DNA from: Candidatus Omnitrophota bacterium
GTDB lineage: Bacteria; Omnitrophota; Gorgyraeia; 2-01-FULL-45-10
Direction: 5' to 3'
DNA length: 9,704 bases
NCBI GenBank assembly: GCA_022703295.1
Contig: JAKLDX010000029.1
Location: 1 to 9,704, forward strand
Below, one piece after another: positions 1 through 7,000 of this stretch. Positions within the stretch are counted from its first letter, which is position 1, and every line of letters begins with the position of its first letter. The position numbers and the translations under genes are program-made. The notes under the pieces are model-generated. The model searched no databases. It saw nothing but the letters and a program-made list of their open reading frames with translations, and had not been told where the DNA came from.

Positions 1-2
1 TG

Positions 3-953
3 AAATCCTTCGTAAAAGATACAATATCGCAGATAAGACAGACCGTAGGTTCGAAGGAAAAAGTGATACTAGGGCTTTCGGGAGGGGTTGATTCCTCCGT
101 AGCGGCGGTCCTGATACACAGAGCCATCGGGCACCGGCTTGTATGCGTTTTTGTCGATAACGGGTTGCTCCGAAAAGACGAGGCAAAGCTGGTAAAGGAA
201 ATATTCCAGAAGCACTTCAAGATAAACTTGCGGGCAATAGACGCTTCAGGCGCATTCTTAAACGCCCTGGAAGGAGTTGTGGACCCGGAAAAAAAGCGAA
301 AGATCATAGGCAGGACGTTTATCAGGATATTCGAGCAGGAAGCGGAGCGGATAGGCGCAGTCAAATTTTTAGCGCAGGGCACCCTGTATCCGGACCTGAT
401 AGAATCGCGCTCGGCCTTAGGAGGCTCAAGCGCAACCATAAAGACGCACCACAACGTCGGCGGATTGCCGAAGAGAATGAACCTTAAACTGATAGAACCG
501 TTAAAATATCTTTTCAAAGATGAAGTCCGGAAGGTCGGCAGGGAACTGGGTATCCCGTCAGAGGTGCTCGGCCGCCATCCGTTTCCCGGACCGGGCCTGG
601 CGGTAAGGATACTGGGTGATGTCACAAGGGAGAGGTGCGATATGCTCCGGGAGGTTGACGACAGATTCATATCCACATTGCGCAAAGAGTATTTATACGA
701 CCAGATATGGCAGGCCTTTGCGGTGCTATTGCCGATAAAATCGGTAGGGGTGATGGGAGACGAGCGCACTTACGAAAATGTAGTCGCGATACGAGCCGTC
801 ACCAGCGTAGACGGCATGACAGCGGATTGGGCAAAAATACCTTATGACGTCCTTGCCAAAGTCTCCAACAGGATAATAAACGAGGTTAAAGGCGTCAACA
901 GGGTCGCTTACGACATAAGCTCAAAACCGCCCTCGACGATTGAGTGGGAATAA
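3..953 (+). CDS. guaA: GMP synthase (glutamine-hydrolysing), C-terminal part, 5' truncated by window edge
   Basis: GuaA converts XMP to GMP in the cytoplasm using ATP and glutamine-derived ammonia. The reading frame is open from base 3, so about 316 residues are visible. The N-terminal class I glutaminase domain (about 190-200 residues in the family) lies outside the window. The visible part starts just before the ATP-pyrophosphatase domain. Its P-loop SGGVDSS is encoded from base 78, with the nearby VFVDNGLLRKDE stretch. The signature HHNVGG and the segment PFPGPGLAVRI, which leads into the C-terminal dimerisation domain, follow. The protein ends KPPSTIEWE, matching the conserved GuaA C-terminus, so the 3' end is intact. 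A GTG at 63 would start inside the ATPase domain and is not the real start. purL follows after 46 bp with no visible terminator, suggesting a shared purine operon. Identification is firm. Confidence 0.96.
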   Translation, partial: KSFVKDTISQIRQTVGSKEKVILGLSGGVDSSVAAVLIHRAIGHRLVCVFVDNGLLRKDEAKLVKEIFQKHFKINLRAIDASGAFLNALEGVVDPEKKRKIIGRTFIRIFEQEAERIGAVKFLAQGTLYPDLIESRSALGGSSATIKTHHNVGGLPKRMNLKLIEPLKYLFKDEVRKVGRELGIPSEVLGRHPFPGPGLAVRILGDVTRERCDMLREVDDRFISTLRKEYLYDQIWQAFAVLLPIKSVGVMGDERTYENVVAIRAVTSVDGMTADWAKIPYDVLAKVSNRIINEVKGVNRVAYDISSKPPSTIEWE

Positions 954-954
954 A

Positions 955-989
955 AAGCTGCAAGCTATAAGTTTTAAGCTGTAAGCAGA
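955..989. repeat. Five-unit degenerate 7-bp tandem repeat (AAGCTGT-like) between guaA and purL
   Basis: The spacer reads as successive heptamers: AAGCTGC, AAGCTAT, AAGTTTT, AAGCTGT, AAGCAGA, with a worn sixth unit AAAGAGC at 990-996. The AAG phase is kept through five units. The array fills nearly the whole guaA-purL gap and ends just before the purL start. I see no hairpin in it and no other copy in the window. Its role is unknown. It may be a simple-sequence expansion or a copy of a dispersed genomic repeat. Confidence 0.6.
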
Positions 990-999
990 AAAGAGCCAG

Positions 1000-3858
1000 A
1001 TGTTTTGGAGAATTGAGGTAGGTGAAAAGCAGGGATCTTACGACGCCGCGGGAGAGGGCGTCAAAAAGGATATTATAGACCTCGGTTTTAAAAACAGGGT
1101 CAAAGACGTAAAGACCGTCCAGGCCTACCTTCTGGAAGGTAATTTATATGAAAAAGATGTACTGGAGATATGCGAACAGCTTCTCGCTGACCCCGTCACG
1201 CAAAACTACAGCTACAAAACGCCTCTTTTTGACGAAAGCCGTTACAAGGTAGTCGAGATCGCGTATAACCCCGGCGTCATGGACCCGGTGGAGGAGAGCG
1301 CGAAAAAGGCTATCCGTGATCTGGGCATAAACGGCATCCGCACTGTAAGGACCGCAAAAAAATATCTTTTCGAAGGCAGATTATCAGATAAAGATATACA
1401 TACCATAGCTGAAAATGTCCTTTACAATAAAGTTATCCAACATCTGGTAAAAGGGCATTCAAATATACCGCCGGAACCGCCGCCTTACCAATTCAAATTA
1501 CGACACGTCGAACTTCTGGCCGCAAATGATGACAAGTTAAAGGCAATATCAAAAAACGGCCAGTTATTTTTAAACCTCGACGAAATGAAGGAAATAAAAA
1601 AATATTTCAGAAAATTAAAAAGGAACCCCACTGATTGCGAACTCGAGACCATTGCCCAGACATGGTCTGAACATTGCAAACACAAAACATTCAGGGGGTT
1701 GATAGAGTTCGAAGGGCGCACAATAAAAAATCTGCTCAAAAATACCGTCATGAAAGTTACCCAGGAGCTTAAGAAACCATGGTGCGTATCGGTATTTCAA
1801 GACAATTCTGGAATAATACGTTTTGACGAAAAAAATAACATATGCTTTAAAGTCGAGACACACAACCACCCTTCGGCCCTTGAGCCTTACGGAGGCGCGG
1901 GGACCGGAATAGGCGGCGTTATCCGCGACCCATTGGGCACGGGCCTGGGCGCGAAGCCGATAATAAACACCGATGTCTTTTGTTTCGGCCCGCCGGATTA
2001 CCCGCATAAAAAATTGCCTAAAGGCGCGCTCCACCCGAAAAGGATAATGAAGGGCGTGGTGGCAGGAGTACGGGATTACGGCAACAGGATGGGCATACCG
2101 ACCTCGAACGGCGCGGTCCTGTTCGATAAGGATTTCGTCGGAAATCCGCTGGTCTTCTGCGGAAACGTCGGGATAATGCCAAAAGGCAAGTCATTCAAAA
2201 AAACACGCCGGGGCGATCTCATAGTAGTAGCGGGGGGGAGGACCGGCAGGGACGGTATCCACGGGGCAACGTTCTCTTCGGGAGAGCTGACACACGAATC
2301 AAAGGGGACTTCCGGATCGGCCGTCCAGATAGGCAACCCCATACAGGAGAAGAAACTCACAGACGCGATATTGCAGGCGCGCGATAAGAATCTATATAAT
2401 GCCATCACCGATTGCGGCGCAGGCGGACTTTCAAGCGCTGTAGGAGAAATGGGCGAAGAAACCGGGGCGATCGTTTATCTGGAAAAGGTACCGCTGAAAT
2501 ACAAAGGTTTAAATTACGACGAGATCTGGATATCGGAGGCCCAGGAAAGAATGGTAATGGCCGTCAGCCCGGGCAAGATAGAAGAATTGAAAGATGTCTT
2601 CGAGCGCGAAAATGTCGAGGCCAGTGTCATAGGAAAATTCGGCAATGACGGGCGGTTAAAGCTTTTTTACGAAGGCACTATGGTCTGCGACATAGATATG
2701 AAATTCCTGCACGACGGGCTGCCCCCCGTCAAAAGAAAAGCTGTATGGAAAAAGCAAATCTTTGCAAACCCTCCCGCGGTAGATAAAAAAGATTTCACCG
2801 GCGATCTCCTCGGGCTTCTGTCGAATTACAACATAACGAGCAAAGAATGGATAATAAGGCAGTATGACCACGAAGTGCAGGGAGGCAGTGTATTGAAGCC
2901 GCTGCAAGGCATAAATTTCGGGCCGGGCGATGCCTGTATAACAAGGCCTGTCCTGGGTTCTAAAAAGGGCATAATACTGGGCTGCGGAATAAATCCGGAT
3001 TACGGAAAAATAGATCCTTACTGGATGGCTGCCAGCGTAATAGACGAGGCCCTGAGACAGATTGTAGCCGTAGGCGGAGATATAAATAGATGCGCGATAC
3101 TGGATAACTTTTGCTGGGGAAACACTAATAAACCGGACAGGCTCGGAGGCCTTGTCAGGGCGTCGCAGGCATGTTACGCGATAGCCAAAACATACGGCGT
3201 TCCGTTCATTTCCGGTAAAGACAGCCTCAACAACGAATATTCTACCGGCAACAAGACCATTTCGATCCCACCGACGCTTCTGATATCGTGCATCGCTGTC
3301 ATGGATGATATTTCAAAAGCGGTCAGCATGGATGCCAAAAGACCCGGAAACTCCGTATATCTTATCGGGACAACAAAAAATGAGCTCGGCGGTTCCCAGT
3401 ATTACAAAATTAGAGGGTTCGCCGGAAATGACGTGCCTAAAGTCGACGCGAAGCGCGGAAAGTGCCTGATGAACGCCCTGGCAAAAGCCATATCAAGGGG
3501 CTGCGTTGCCGCATGCCACGATTGCTCAGACGGAGGCATGTCCGTAGCGCTTGCGGAAATGGCGTTTGCAGGCGGGTTCGGAATGGACATCTGCCTGGAT
3601 CCGGCAAATGCATCGTCAGAACAAAATACCCTGTCGGACGAAACATTGCTATTCTCCGAATCCAACACCAGATTTATTGCAGAAATTTCCGACGAAAATA
3701 GATTTTTAAAGTCCATGAAGGGTTTGCCCGTATGGAAATTAGGGCATGTCCGTAATAACACTCTTTTCACTATAAAAAATCGTTCTAAAAAGACGATAAT
3801 TGAAACCGATGTAAACAAGTTAAAATCGGCGTGGCAGAAGACATTTCAGAATTTATAG
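1000..3858 (+). CDS. purL: Phosphoribosylformylglycinamidine synthase, PurS-PurL fusion without glutaminase domain
   Basis: This enzyme makes formylglycinamidine ribonucleotide from FGAR, ATP and ammonia (de novo purine pathway). The ammonia comes from the separate PurQ encoded next door. Residues 3-70 and 82-150 are two similar repeats sharing the pattern DLG...V+T...YL.EG.L..KD+..I, which is a tandem PurS-like domain. A linker and the catalytic core follow: WSEHCKHK at 222-229, KVETHNHPSALEPYGGAGTGIGG at 284-306, GDGR-like turns, the second AIRS-like half with QYDHEVQGGSV, and HDCSDGGMSVALAE from residue 840. The length of 952 aa lies between small PurL (about 740) and large fused PurL (about 1,200-1,300, which includes the glutaminase). 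The ATG at 1000 has only a weak purine-rich site (AAAGAG) before it. It is preferred because it sits at the start of the first PurS repeat. Confidence 0.95.
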   Translation: MFWRIEVGEKQGSYDAAGEGVKKDIIDLGFKNRVKDVKTVQAYLLEGNLYEKDVLEICEQLLADPVTQNYSYKTPLFDESRYKVVEIAYNPGVMDPVEESAKKAIRDLGINGIRTVRTAKKYLFEGRLSDKDIHTIAENVLYNKVIQHLVKGHSNIPPEPPPYQFKLRHVELLAANDDKLKAISKNGQLFLNLDEMKEIKKYFRKLKRNPTDCELETIAQTWSEHCKHKTFRGLIEFEGRTIKNLLKNTVMKVTQELKKPWCVSVFQDNSGIIRFDEKNNICFKVETHNHPSALEPYGGAGTGIGGVIRDPLGTGLGAKPIINTDVFCFGPPDYPHKKLPKGALHPKRIMKGVVAGVRDYGNRMGIPTSNGAVLFDKDFVGNPLVFCGNVGIMPKGKSFKKTRRGDLIVVAGGRTGRDGIHGATFSSGELTHESKGTSGSAVQIGNPIQEKKLTDAILQARDKNLYNAITDCGAGGLSSAVGEMGEETGAIVYLEKVPLKYKGLNYDEIWISEAQERMVMAVSPGKIEELKDVFERENVEASVIGKFGNDGRLKLFYEGTMVCDIDMKFLHDGLPPVKRKAVWKKQIFANPPAVDKKDFTGDLLGLLSNYNITSKEWIIRQYDHEVQGGSVLKPLQGINFGPGDACITRPVLGSKKGIILGCGINPDYGKIDPYWMAASVIDEALRQIVAVGGDINRCAILDNFCWGNTNKPDRLGGLVRASQACYAIAKTYGVPFISGKDSLNNEYSTGNKTISIPPTLLISCIAVMDDISKAVSMDAKRPGNSVYLIGTTKNELGGSQYYKIRGFAGNDVPKVDAKRGKCLMNALAKAISRGCVAACHDCSDGGMSVALAEMAFAGGFGMDICLDPANASSEQNTLSDETLLFSESNTRFIAEISDENRFLKSMKGLPVWKLGHVRNNTLFTIKNRSKKTIIETDVNKLKSAWQKTFQNL

Positions 3859-3872
3859 CTAACCGTGCAAAT

Positions 3873-4676
3873 ATGAAAAAAGTAAAAGTTATAATTTTAA
3901 GGACCGCGGGTACGAATTGCGACAAAGAGACCGCGTTCGCCTTTGGCCTGGCAGGCGCGTCAACGGAGATGGTCCACATAAATGAGTTGGCCGGAAAAGA
4001 GAAGGACCTTGCCGATTACCATATACTTGCCATTCCCGGCGGGTTCAGTTATGGTGATGATATCGCCAGCGGCAAAATACTGGCAAATGAGCTGAAATTC
4101 AAAATAGGCACTGGCTTGCGAAAATTTATCAAAGACGGCAAGCTGATAATAGGCATATGCAACGGTTTTCAGATATTGGTAAAATCCGGGTTATTACCTA
4201 ACCTATCCGGAACTTTTTCGGATATCGAGGCAACTCTGACGCTGAACGATTCCGATAAATTCGAGGACAGATGGGTGTATCTGAAAAGGGTCAGGGGGCA
4301 GGGGCCAAAGGACAAGTGCATATGGACGAAAGACATCAACGGAATAATAACGTTACCGGTTGCGCACGGCGAAGGTAAATTCATGCCCGGGAATGCAGAC
4401 ATATTAAACAGATTAAGGCGGGAAGGCCTGATAGTCCTGGAATACGTCGACGAAACAGGCAAAAAGAGGGGTTATCCATATAATCCCAACGGCTCAGTGG
4501 AGAATGTGGCAGGCATATGCGACAGCACAGGCCGGATTTTCGGATTGATGCCGCATCCGGAAAGACATATAGACAGCTACCAGCATCCTTATTGGACAAG
4601 GCTGAAACAGGGGCAGCGCGGAGACGGTTTTCTGATATTTAAAAATGGGGTGGATTTCGCTAAAAAACATTTGTAA
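3873..4676 (+). CDS. purQ: Phosphoribosylformylglycinamidine synthase glutaminase subunit
   Basis: PurQ is the class I glutamine amidotransferase that supplies ammonia to PurL. The 267-residue protein shows the nucleophile Cys96 in GICNGFQ, the oxyanion region IPGGFSYGDD at 54-63, and the catalytic His228 and Glu230 in MPHPER. It is longer than the usual stand-alone PurQ of about 225-230 aa and closer to the glutaminase domain of large fused PurL. This fits a split version of the large enzyme. I chose the ATG at 3873, which gives MKKVKVIILR, the usual start of the glutaminase fold. An in-frame GTG at 3831 would add 14 unrelated residues and overlap purL by 28 bp. No clear Shine-Dalgarno site precedes 3873. 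The 14-bp gap after purL suggests translational coupling. Confidence 0.95.
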   Translation: MKKVKVIILRTAGTNCDKETAFAFGLAGASTEMVHINELAGKEKDLADYHILAIPGGFSYGDDIASGKILANELKFKIGTGLRKFIKDGKLIIGICNGFQILVKSGLLPNLSGTFSDIEATLTLNDSDKFEDRWVYLKRVRGQGPKDKCIWTKDINGIITLPVAHGEGKFMPGNADILNRLRREGLIVLEYVDETGKKRGYPYNPNGSVENVAGICDSTGRIFGLMPHPERHIDSYQHPYWTRLKQGQRGDGFLIFKNGVDFAKKHL

Positions 4677-4699
4677 TTTTTCGCATTTTGGTATATAGT
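4671..4699 (+). promoter_or_regulatory. Candidate sigma70-type promoter for the membrane protein / ParA-CBM unit
   Basis: TTGTAA (4671-4676), a 17-bp spacer and TATAGT (4694-4699) match the -35/-10 consensus at 4/6 and 5/6. Transcription would begin near 4706, leaving about 14 nt before the ATG at 4720, with no Shine-Dalgarno site in that leader. The -35 overlaps the last codons of purQ. The region is AT-rich, so a chance match is possible. Confidence 0.45.
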
Positions 4700-4719
4700 A
4701 ATACTATTAACTCTAAATA

Positions 4720-5424
4720 ATGAGCCGAACAATTGAATCATTAAAGAGAGTTCCTCCCAAGGATGATATCCTTAACGAACATATTGTCTCTACGTACTTC
4801 TATCAAAAATCCCGTAAAAAAGACAACAAAGCAACTATAAAAAACCTTAAAACCGCGTTATTGGCAACATCTGCATTCGCGGCCGCGTTTTTATTCATAA
4901 CCTTATCCCTGATCTATTCAAACTACAGACTGAACGCTATCAAAGAAATAATCATCCATTCCAAGATAATAAAAGTATTCAACGACGGGCGGCTTAACAG
5001 GGATATAATAAGAAAAATAGAATTCCGGGGATACGCCAAGAGGAATAGCGGCCTCCAGGATAAGGCCATAGTTTTTACGAGCTCTAAAAAATATAACTGG
5101 GCAGATGTCAGCCTGGACCTGAGATTCCCCGTAAACCTGACAAAGAGGAATCTTCTGCTTTCGCTCCAGGGCAAGAAGGGCGGCGAAAAGATAATTTTGA
5201 TCCTGCGCGATTCCAACAACAGATGCTGCAGGTTCAGCGATATTTACCTTGCCGCAAACTGTAAAACAGAGACCATAAGCCTGAGCAACATACGCGACGA
5301 TATAGACCTATCCAGAATAACCCATTTAAGGTTCGAGTACGGATATCTCGGCGAAGGGAAAATGGATTCTCCCGTCGATGTAACCACCTATATAAAAGAC
5401 ATACAAATTATAAAGGAGGCCTAA
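4720..5424 (+). CDS. Unrecognised single-pass membrane protein with predicted outer beta-sandwich domain
   Basis: I do not recognise a named family. The 234-residue protein has a basic cytoplasmic tail (1-44, with the cluster QKSRKKDNK just before the membrane), one hydrophobic segment at about 45-67, and a soluble C-terminal domain from about 98 to the end. By the positive-inside rule the tail is cytoplasmic and the large domain is outside. That domain alternates short beta-like strands (VSLDLRF, NLLLSLQGK, KIILILRDS, ITHLRFEYG) and ends in YIKDIQII. This resembles the last strand (vYIDDI-type) of jelly-roll carbohydrate-binding modules, but no binding residues can be assigned. Cysteines occur at 169, 170 and 181. 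The next gene, parA, starts 4 bp after the stop and has its ribosome-binding site inside this gene's 3' end, so the two are probably co-expressed. It could be a receptor or anchor for the ATPase, which is inference. Confidence 0.8.
   Translation: MSRTIESLKRVPPKDDILNEHIVSTYFYQKSRKKDNKATIKNLKTALLATSAFAAAFLFITLSLIYSNYRLNAIKEIIIHSKIIKVFNDGRLNRDIIRKIEFRGYAKRNSGLQDKAIVFTSSKKYNWADVSLDLRFPVNLTKRNLLLSLQGKKGGEKIILILRDSNNRCCRFSDIYLAANCKTETISLSNIRDDIDLSRITHLRFEYGYLGEGKMDSPVDVTTYIKDIQIIKEA
5412..5419 (+). promoter_or_regulatory. Strong Shine-Dalgarno site for the ParA-CBM gene, inside the upstream gene
   Basis: AAAGGAGG lies 9 nt before the ATG at 5429 and within the last codons of the membrane-protein gene, whose stop is at 5422-5424. 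This supports the chosen start and points to coupled translation of the two proteins. Confidence 0.8.
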
Positions 5425-5428
5425 ACTC

Positions 5429-6550
5429 ATGAGAACCATATCCGTTGCAAATCAGAAAGGCGGCTGCGGCAAGACCACGACCGCGATAAATCTGGCAAGC
5501 GCTATAGCCGATTCCGGCAAAAAAGTTCTCATAATAGATCTCGATCCGCAGGCCCATGCATCATTCGGACTCGGCGTGACAAGCCAGATGGCTGACAGGA
5601 CCATATATAATGCCTTAACGGACACCGCCGAAAAACGCAGAAACATAGCCGATTGCATATTGAATGTATCCAAGGGGCTCGATATAGCGCCGTCCAACAT
5701 ACTCCTAAGCACCCTGGAGCAGGAGTTAAAAGATAAAGAAGATGCGGTATCTAAATTGCACCAGGCAATAGCTCAAAGCGAGCTGAAATATGATTATATA
5801 ATCATAGATTGTCCGCCAAGCCTCGGATTTCTGACTTTCAACGCGCTCAGAGCAGCCGATATCGTAATAGTGCCGATAGATATGAGCGCGTTTTCGCTAA
5901 TGGGCGTAAGCAAATTGCTGGGGATGCTGGAACTGATAAAAGTGAAAATAAACCACGCGCCAAGAGTCAACGCACTGGCAACTATATTTGATAAGCGCAC
6001 AAAGTACTCGCAGATAATGCTGGAAGAGATAAAATCGCTTTTCAGAGACCAATTGCTCAATACAGTCATAAGGATGAACGTGGCACTCAAAAAAGCGGTC
6101 GCAAAAGGCGTTTCCGTGATAGCCTTCGAGAGAGAATCCAACGGTGCCATTGACCACCTTGCGCTCGCTCAGGAGATACTCCAGCAGGAAGAGGTGAAGT
6201 TCGGGATCGCAATGGTGCCTGCGCTATCAAGCCCTATCGAAGACGCCCTCAAGAACGTTTCGCAGGAAATAACAAAATCCATCGAAACGGCCCTGAAAGA
6301 GGTCGAATTCAAGGTAACCGCTCCAGGCGCGAAAGAAATTTATATTGTCGGAGACTTCAATCACTGGAAGATGAATGATGAGTGCCGGCTTTCGCGATTT
6401 GATGACGGGCATTGGGAAAAGAAACTCGGACTGGCCCCCGGAAGGTATAAATACAAATTCGTGGTGGACGGCGAGTGGACCCTCGATACGCAAAATAACG
6501 ATCGCGAGCAGAACGCTTTCGGGACATTCGATTCTATCCTGAAAATATAG
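5429..6550 (+). CDS. ParA/Soj-type ATPase fused to a C-terminal AMPK-beta/CBM48-type glycogen-binding domain
   Basis: Residues 1-253 are a complete ParA/Soj ATPase. It has the deviant Walker A KGGCGKTTT at 10-18 (with the signature Lys10), a DLDPQ motif at 37-41, Walker B IIIDCPP at 124-130, and a typical ending around RMNVALKKAVAKG and GAIDHLALAQEI. Such ATPases dimerise on ATP, bind DNA or membrane and position a cargo. A helical linker (about 254-291) joins it to residues 292-373, an E-set carbohydrate-binding domain: IYIVGDFNHW (304-313), then APGRYKYKFVVDGEW (336-350) and FGTFDSILKI. By alignment to AMPK beta1, sugar contacts Trp100, Lys126, Trp133 and Thr148 correspond to W313, K343, W350 and T366, while Asn150 becomes Asp368. 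The frame is continuous through the junction. No parB is seen nearby. Both domain calls are firm; the combined function is unknown. Confidence 0.93.
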   Translation: MRTISVANQKGGCGKTTTAINLASAIADSGKKVLIIDLDPQAHASFGLGVTSQMADRTIYNALTDTAEKRRNIADCILNVSKGLDIAPSNILLSTLEQELKDKEDAVSKLHQAIAQSELKYDYIIIDCPPSLGFLTFNALRAADIVIVPIDMSAFSLMGVSKLLGMLELIKVKINHAPRVNALATIFDKRTKYSQIMLEEIKSLFRDQLLNTVIRMNVALKKAVAKGVSVIAFERESNGAIDHLALAQEILQQEEVKFGIAMVPALSSPIEDALKNVSQEITKSIETALKEVEFKVTAPGAKEIYIVGDFNHWKMNDECRLSRFDDGHWEKKLGLAPGRYKYKFVVDGEWTLDTQNNDREQNAFGTFDSILKI

Positions 6551-6567
6551 AAAGGATATTTAAAATA
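6551..6567 (+). promoter_or_regulatory. Shine-Dalgarno site and apparent ATA start codon of the YdjM-like gene
   Basis: AAAGGA (6551-6556) directly follows the parA stop. Eight bases later, at 6565, is an in-frame ATA. It falls exactly where the family's usual N-terminus (M-K-P-S-G-H) would begin. The frame is open back to 6499 but contains no ATG, GTG or TTG upstream of 6730. Confidence 0.55.
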
Positions 6568-6987
6568 AAACCCTCGGGACATGTAATTGCCTCCGGCATA
6601 ATAGGCGCCTTAACCGGTATTTATTTTAAATCTGTCAGTTGCGCTGTCGCATCGTTCGTTTCCGGAATAATAATCGACCTCGATCACCTCATAGACTATT
6701 ATTCAAGCCATCGTTTTTCCCTCAACGTAATGGATATATATAAAGTCTGCCTGGAAATGCGCCTGAAAAGGTTCTACCTGCTTCTTCATTCGTATGAGAT
6801 CTTAATAGTGTTATGGGCAGCTATAATAATATTAGGCTTATCGAATATCTGGAAAGCCGTTGCCATAGGATTTACACAACACATAATTCTGGACAACATC
6901 ACAAACCCCATAAGGCGCATGGGCTACTTCCTGTCTTACAGGGCGTCCAAGAACTTCGATTCCAAGTTATTATTGAAAAAATATTAA
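6565..6987 (+). CDS. YdjM/DUF457-like inner-membrane putative metal-dependent hydrolase, non-standard ATA start
   Basis: The protein is 140 residues if started at the ATA at 6565. It shows the family pattern of an N-terminal PSGH (His6), a hydrophobic segment with IIIDLDHLID (Asp38, Asp40, His41, Asp44), LLHSYE (His75), a second hydrophobic segment at about 79-92, and TQHIILDNITNP (His106, Asp110). These His/Asp residues are what led the YdjM/DUF457 group to be called putative membrane-bound metal-dependent hydrolases; no substrate is established. The first ATG (6730) would delete residues 1-55, including PSGH and the DLDH..D motif, leaving an 85-residue stub, so a start at 6565 is favoured. 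The codon may be a true rare AUA start, or an original ATG changed by mutation or base-calling error. The LOG gene begins 13 bp downstream. Confidence 0.75.
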   Translation: MKPSGHVIASGIIGALTGIYFKSVSCAVASFVSGIIIDLDHLIDYYSSHRFSLNVMDIYKVCLEMRLKRFYLLLHSYEILIVLWAAIIILGLSNIWKAVAIGFTQHIILDNITNPIRRMGYFLSYRASKNFDSKLLLKKY

Positions 6988-7000
6988 AAAGGAGATTGAA

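Noticed and set aside
63..65. GTG at 63 as a guaA start
   Set aside because: The frame is open to the window edge, and the residues before it (FVKDTISQIRQ-like) match the GuaA segment preceding the P-loop, so the gene is truncated by the window.
1615..2034. Long antisense open frame within purL, and other antisense or shifted frames in the real genes
   Set aside because: They lie wholly inside strongly conserved genes, show no recognisable motifs or ribosome-binding sites, and read as codon-bias shadows.
3831..3872. Upstream GTG start for purQ giving a 281-residue protein
   Set aside because: The extra 14 residues do not fit the family, whose fold begins at MKKVKVIILR, and they would overlap purL by 28 bp without a ribosome-binding site.
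4656..4682. Intrinsic terminator after purQ from the A-rich and T-rich runs around its stop
   Set aside because: The runs could only form a weak A-T helix with no GC stem, so termination there is not supported.
6536..6567. Possible programmed frameshift joining the ParA-CBM protein to the YdjM-like protein
   Set aside because: The CBM domain ends naturally at its stop, a good Shine-Dalgarno site lies between the genes, and no convincing slippery site with a downstream structure is visible.
6865..6890. DnaA-box-like TTTACACAA and similar strings suggesting an origin near mnmG
   Set aside because: They do not match TTATNCACA, are isolated, and fall inside coding sequence; no cluster or AT-rich unwinding region is present.
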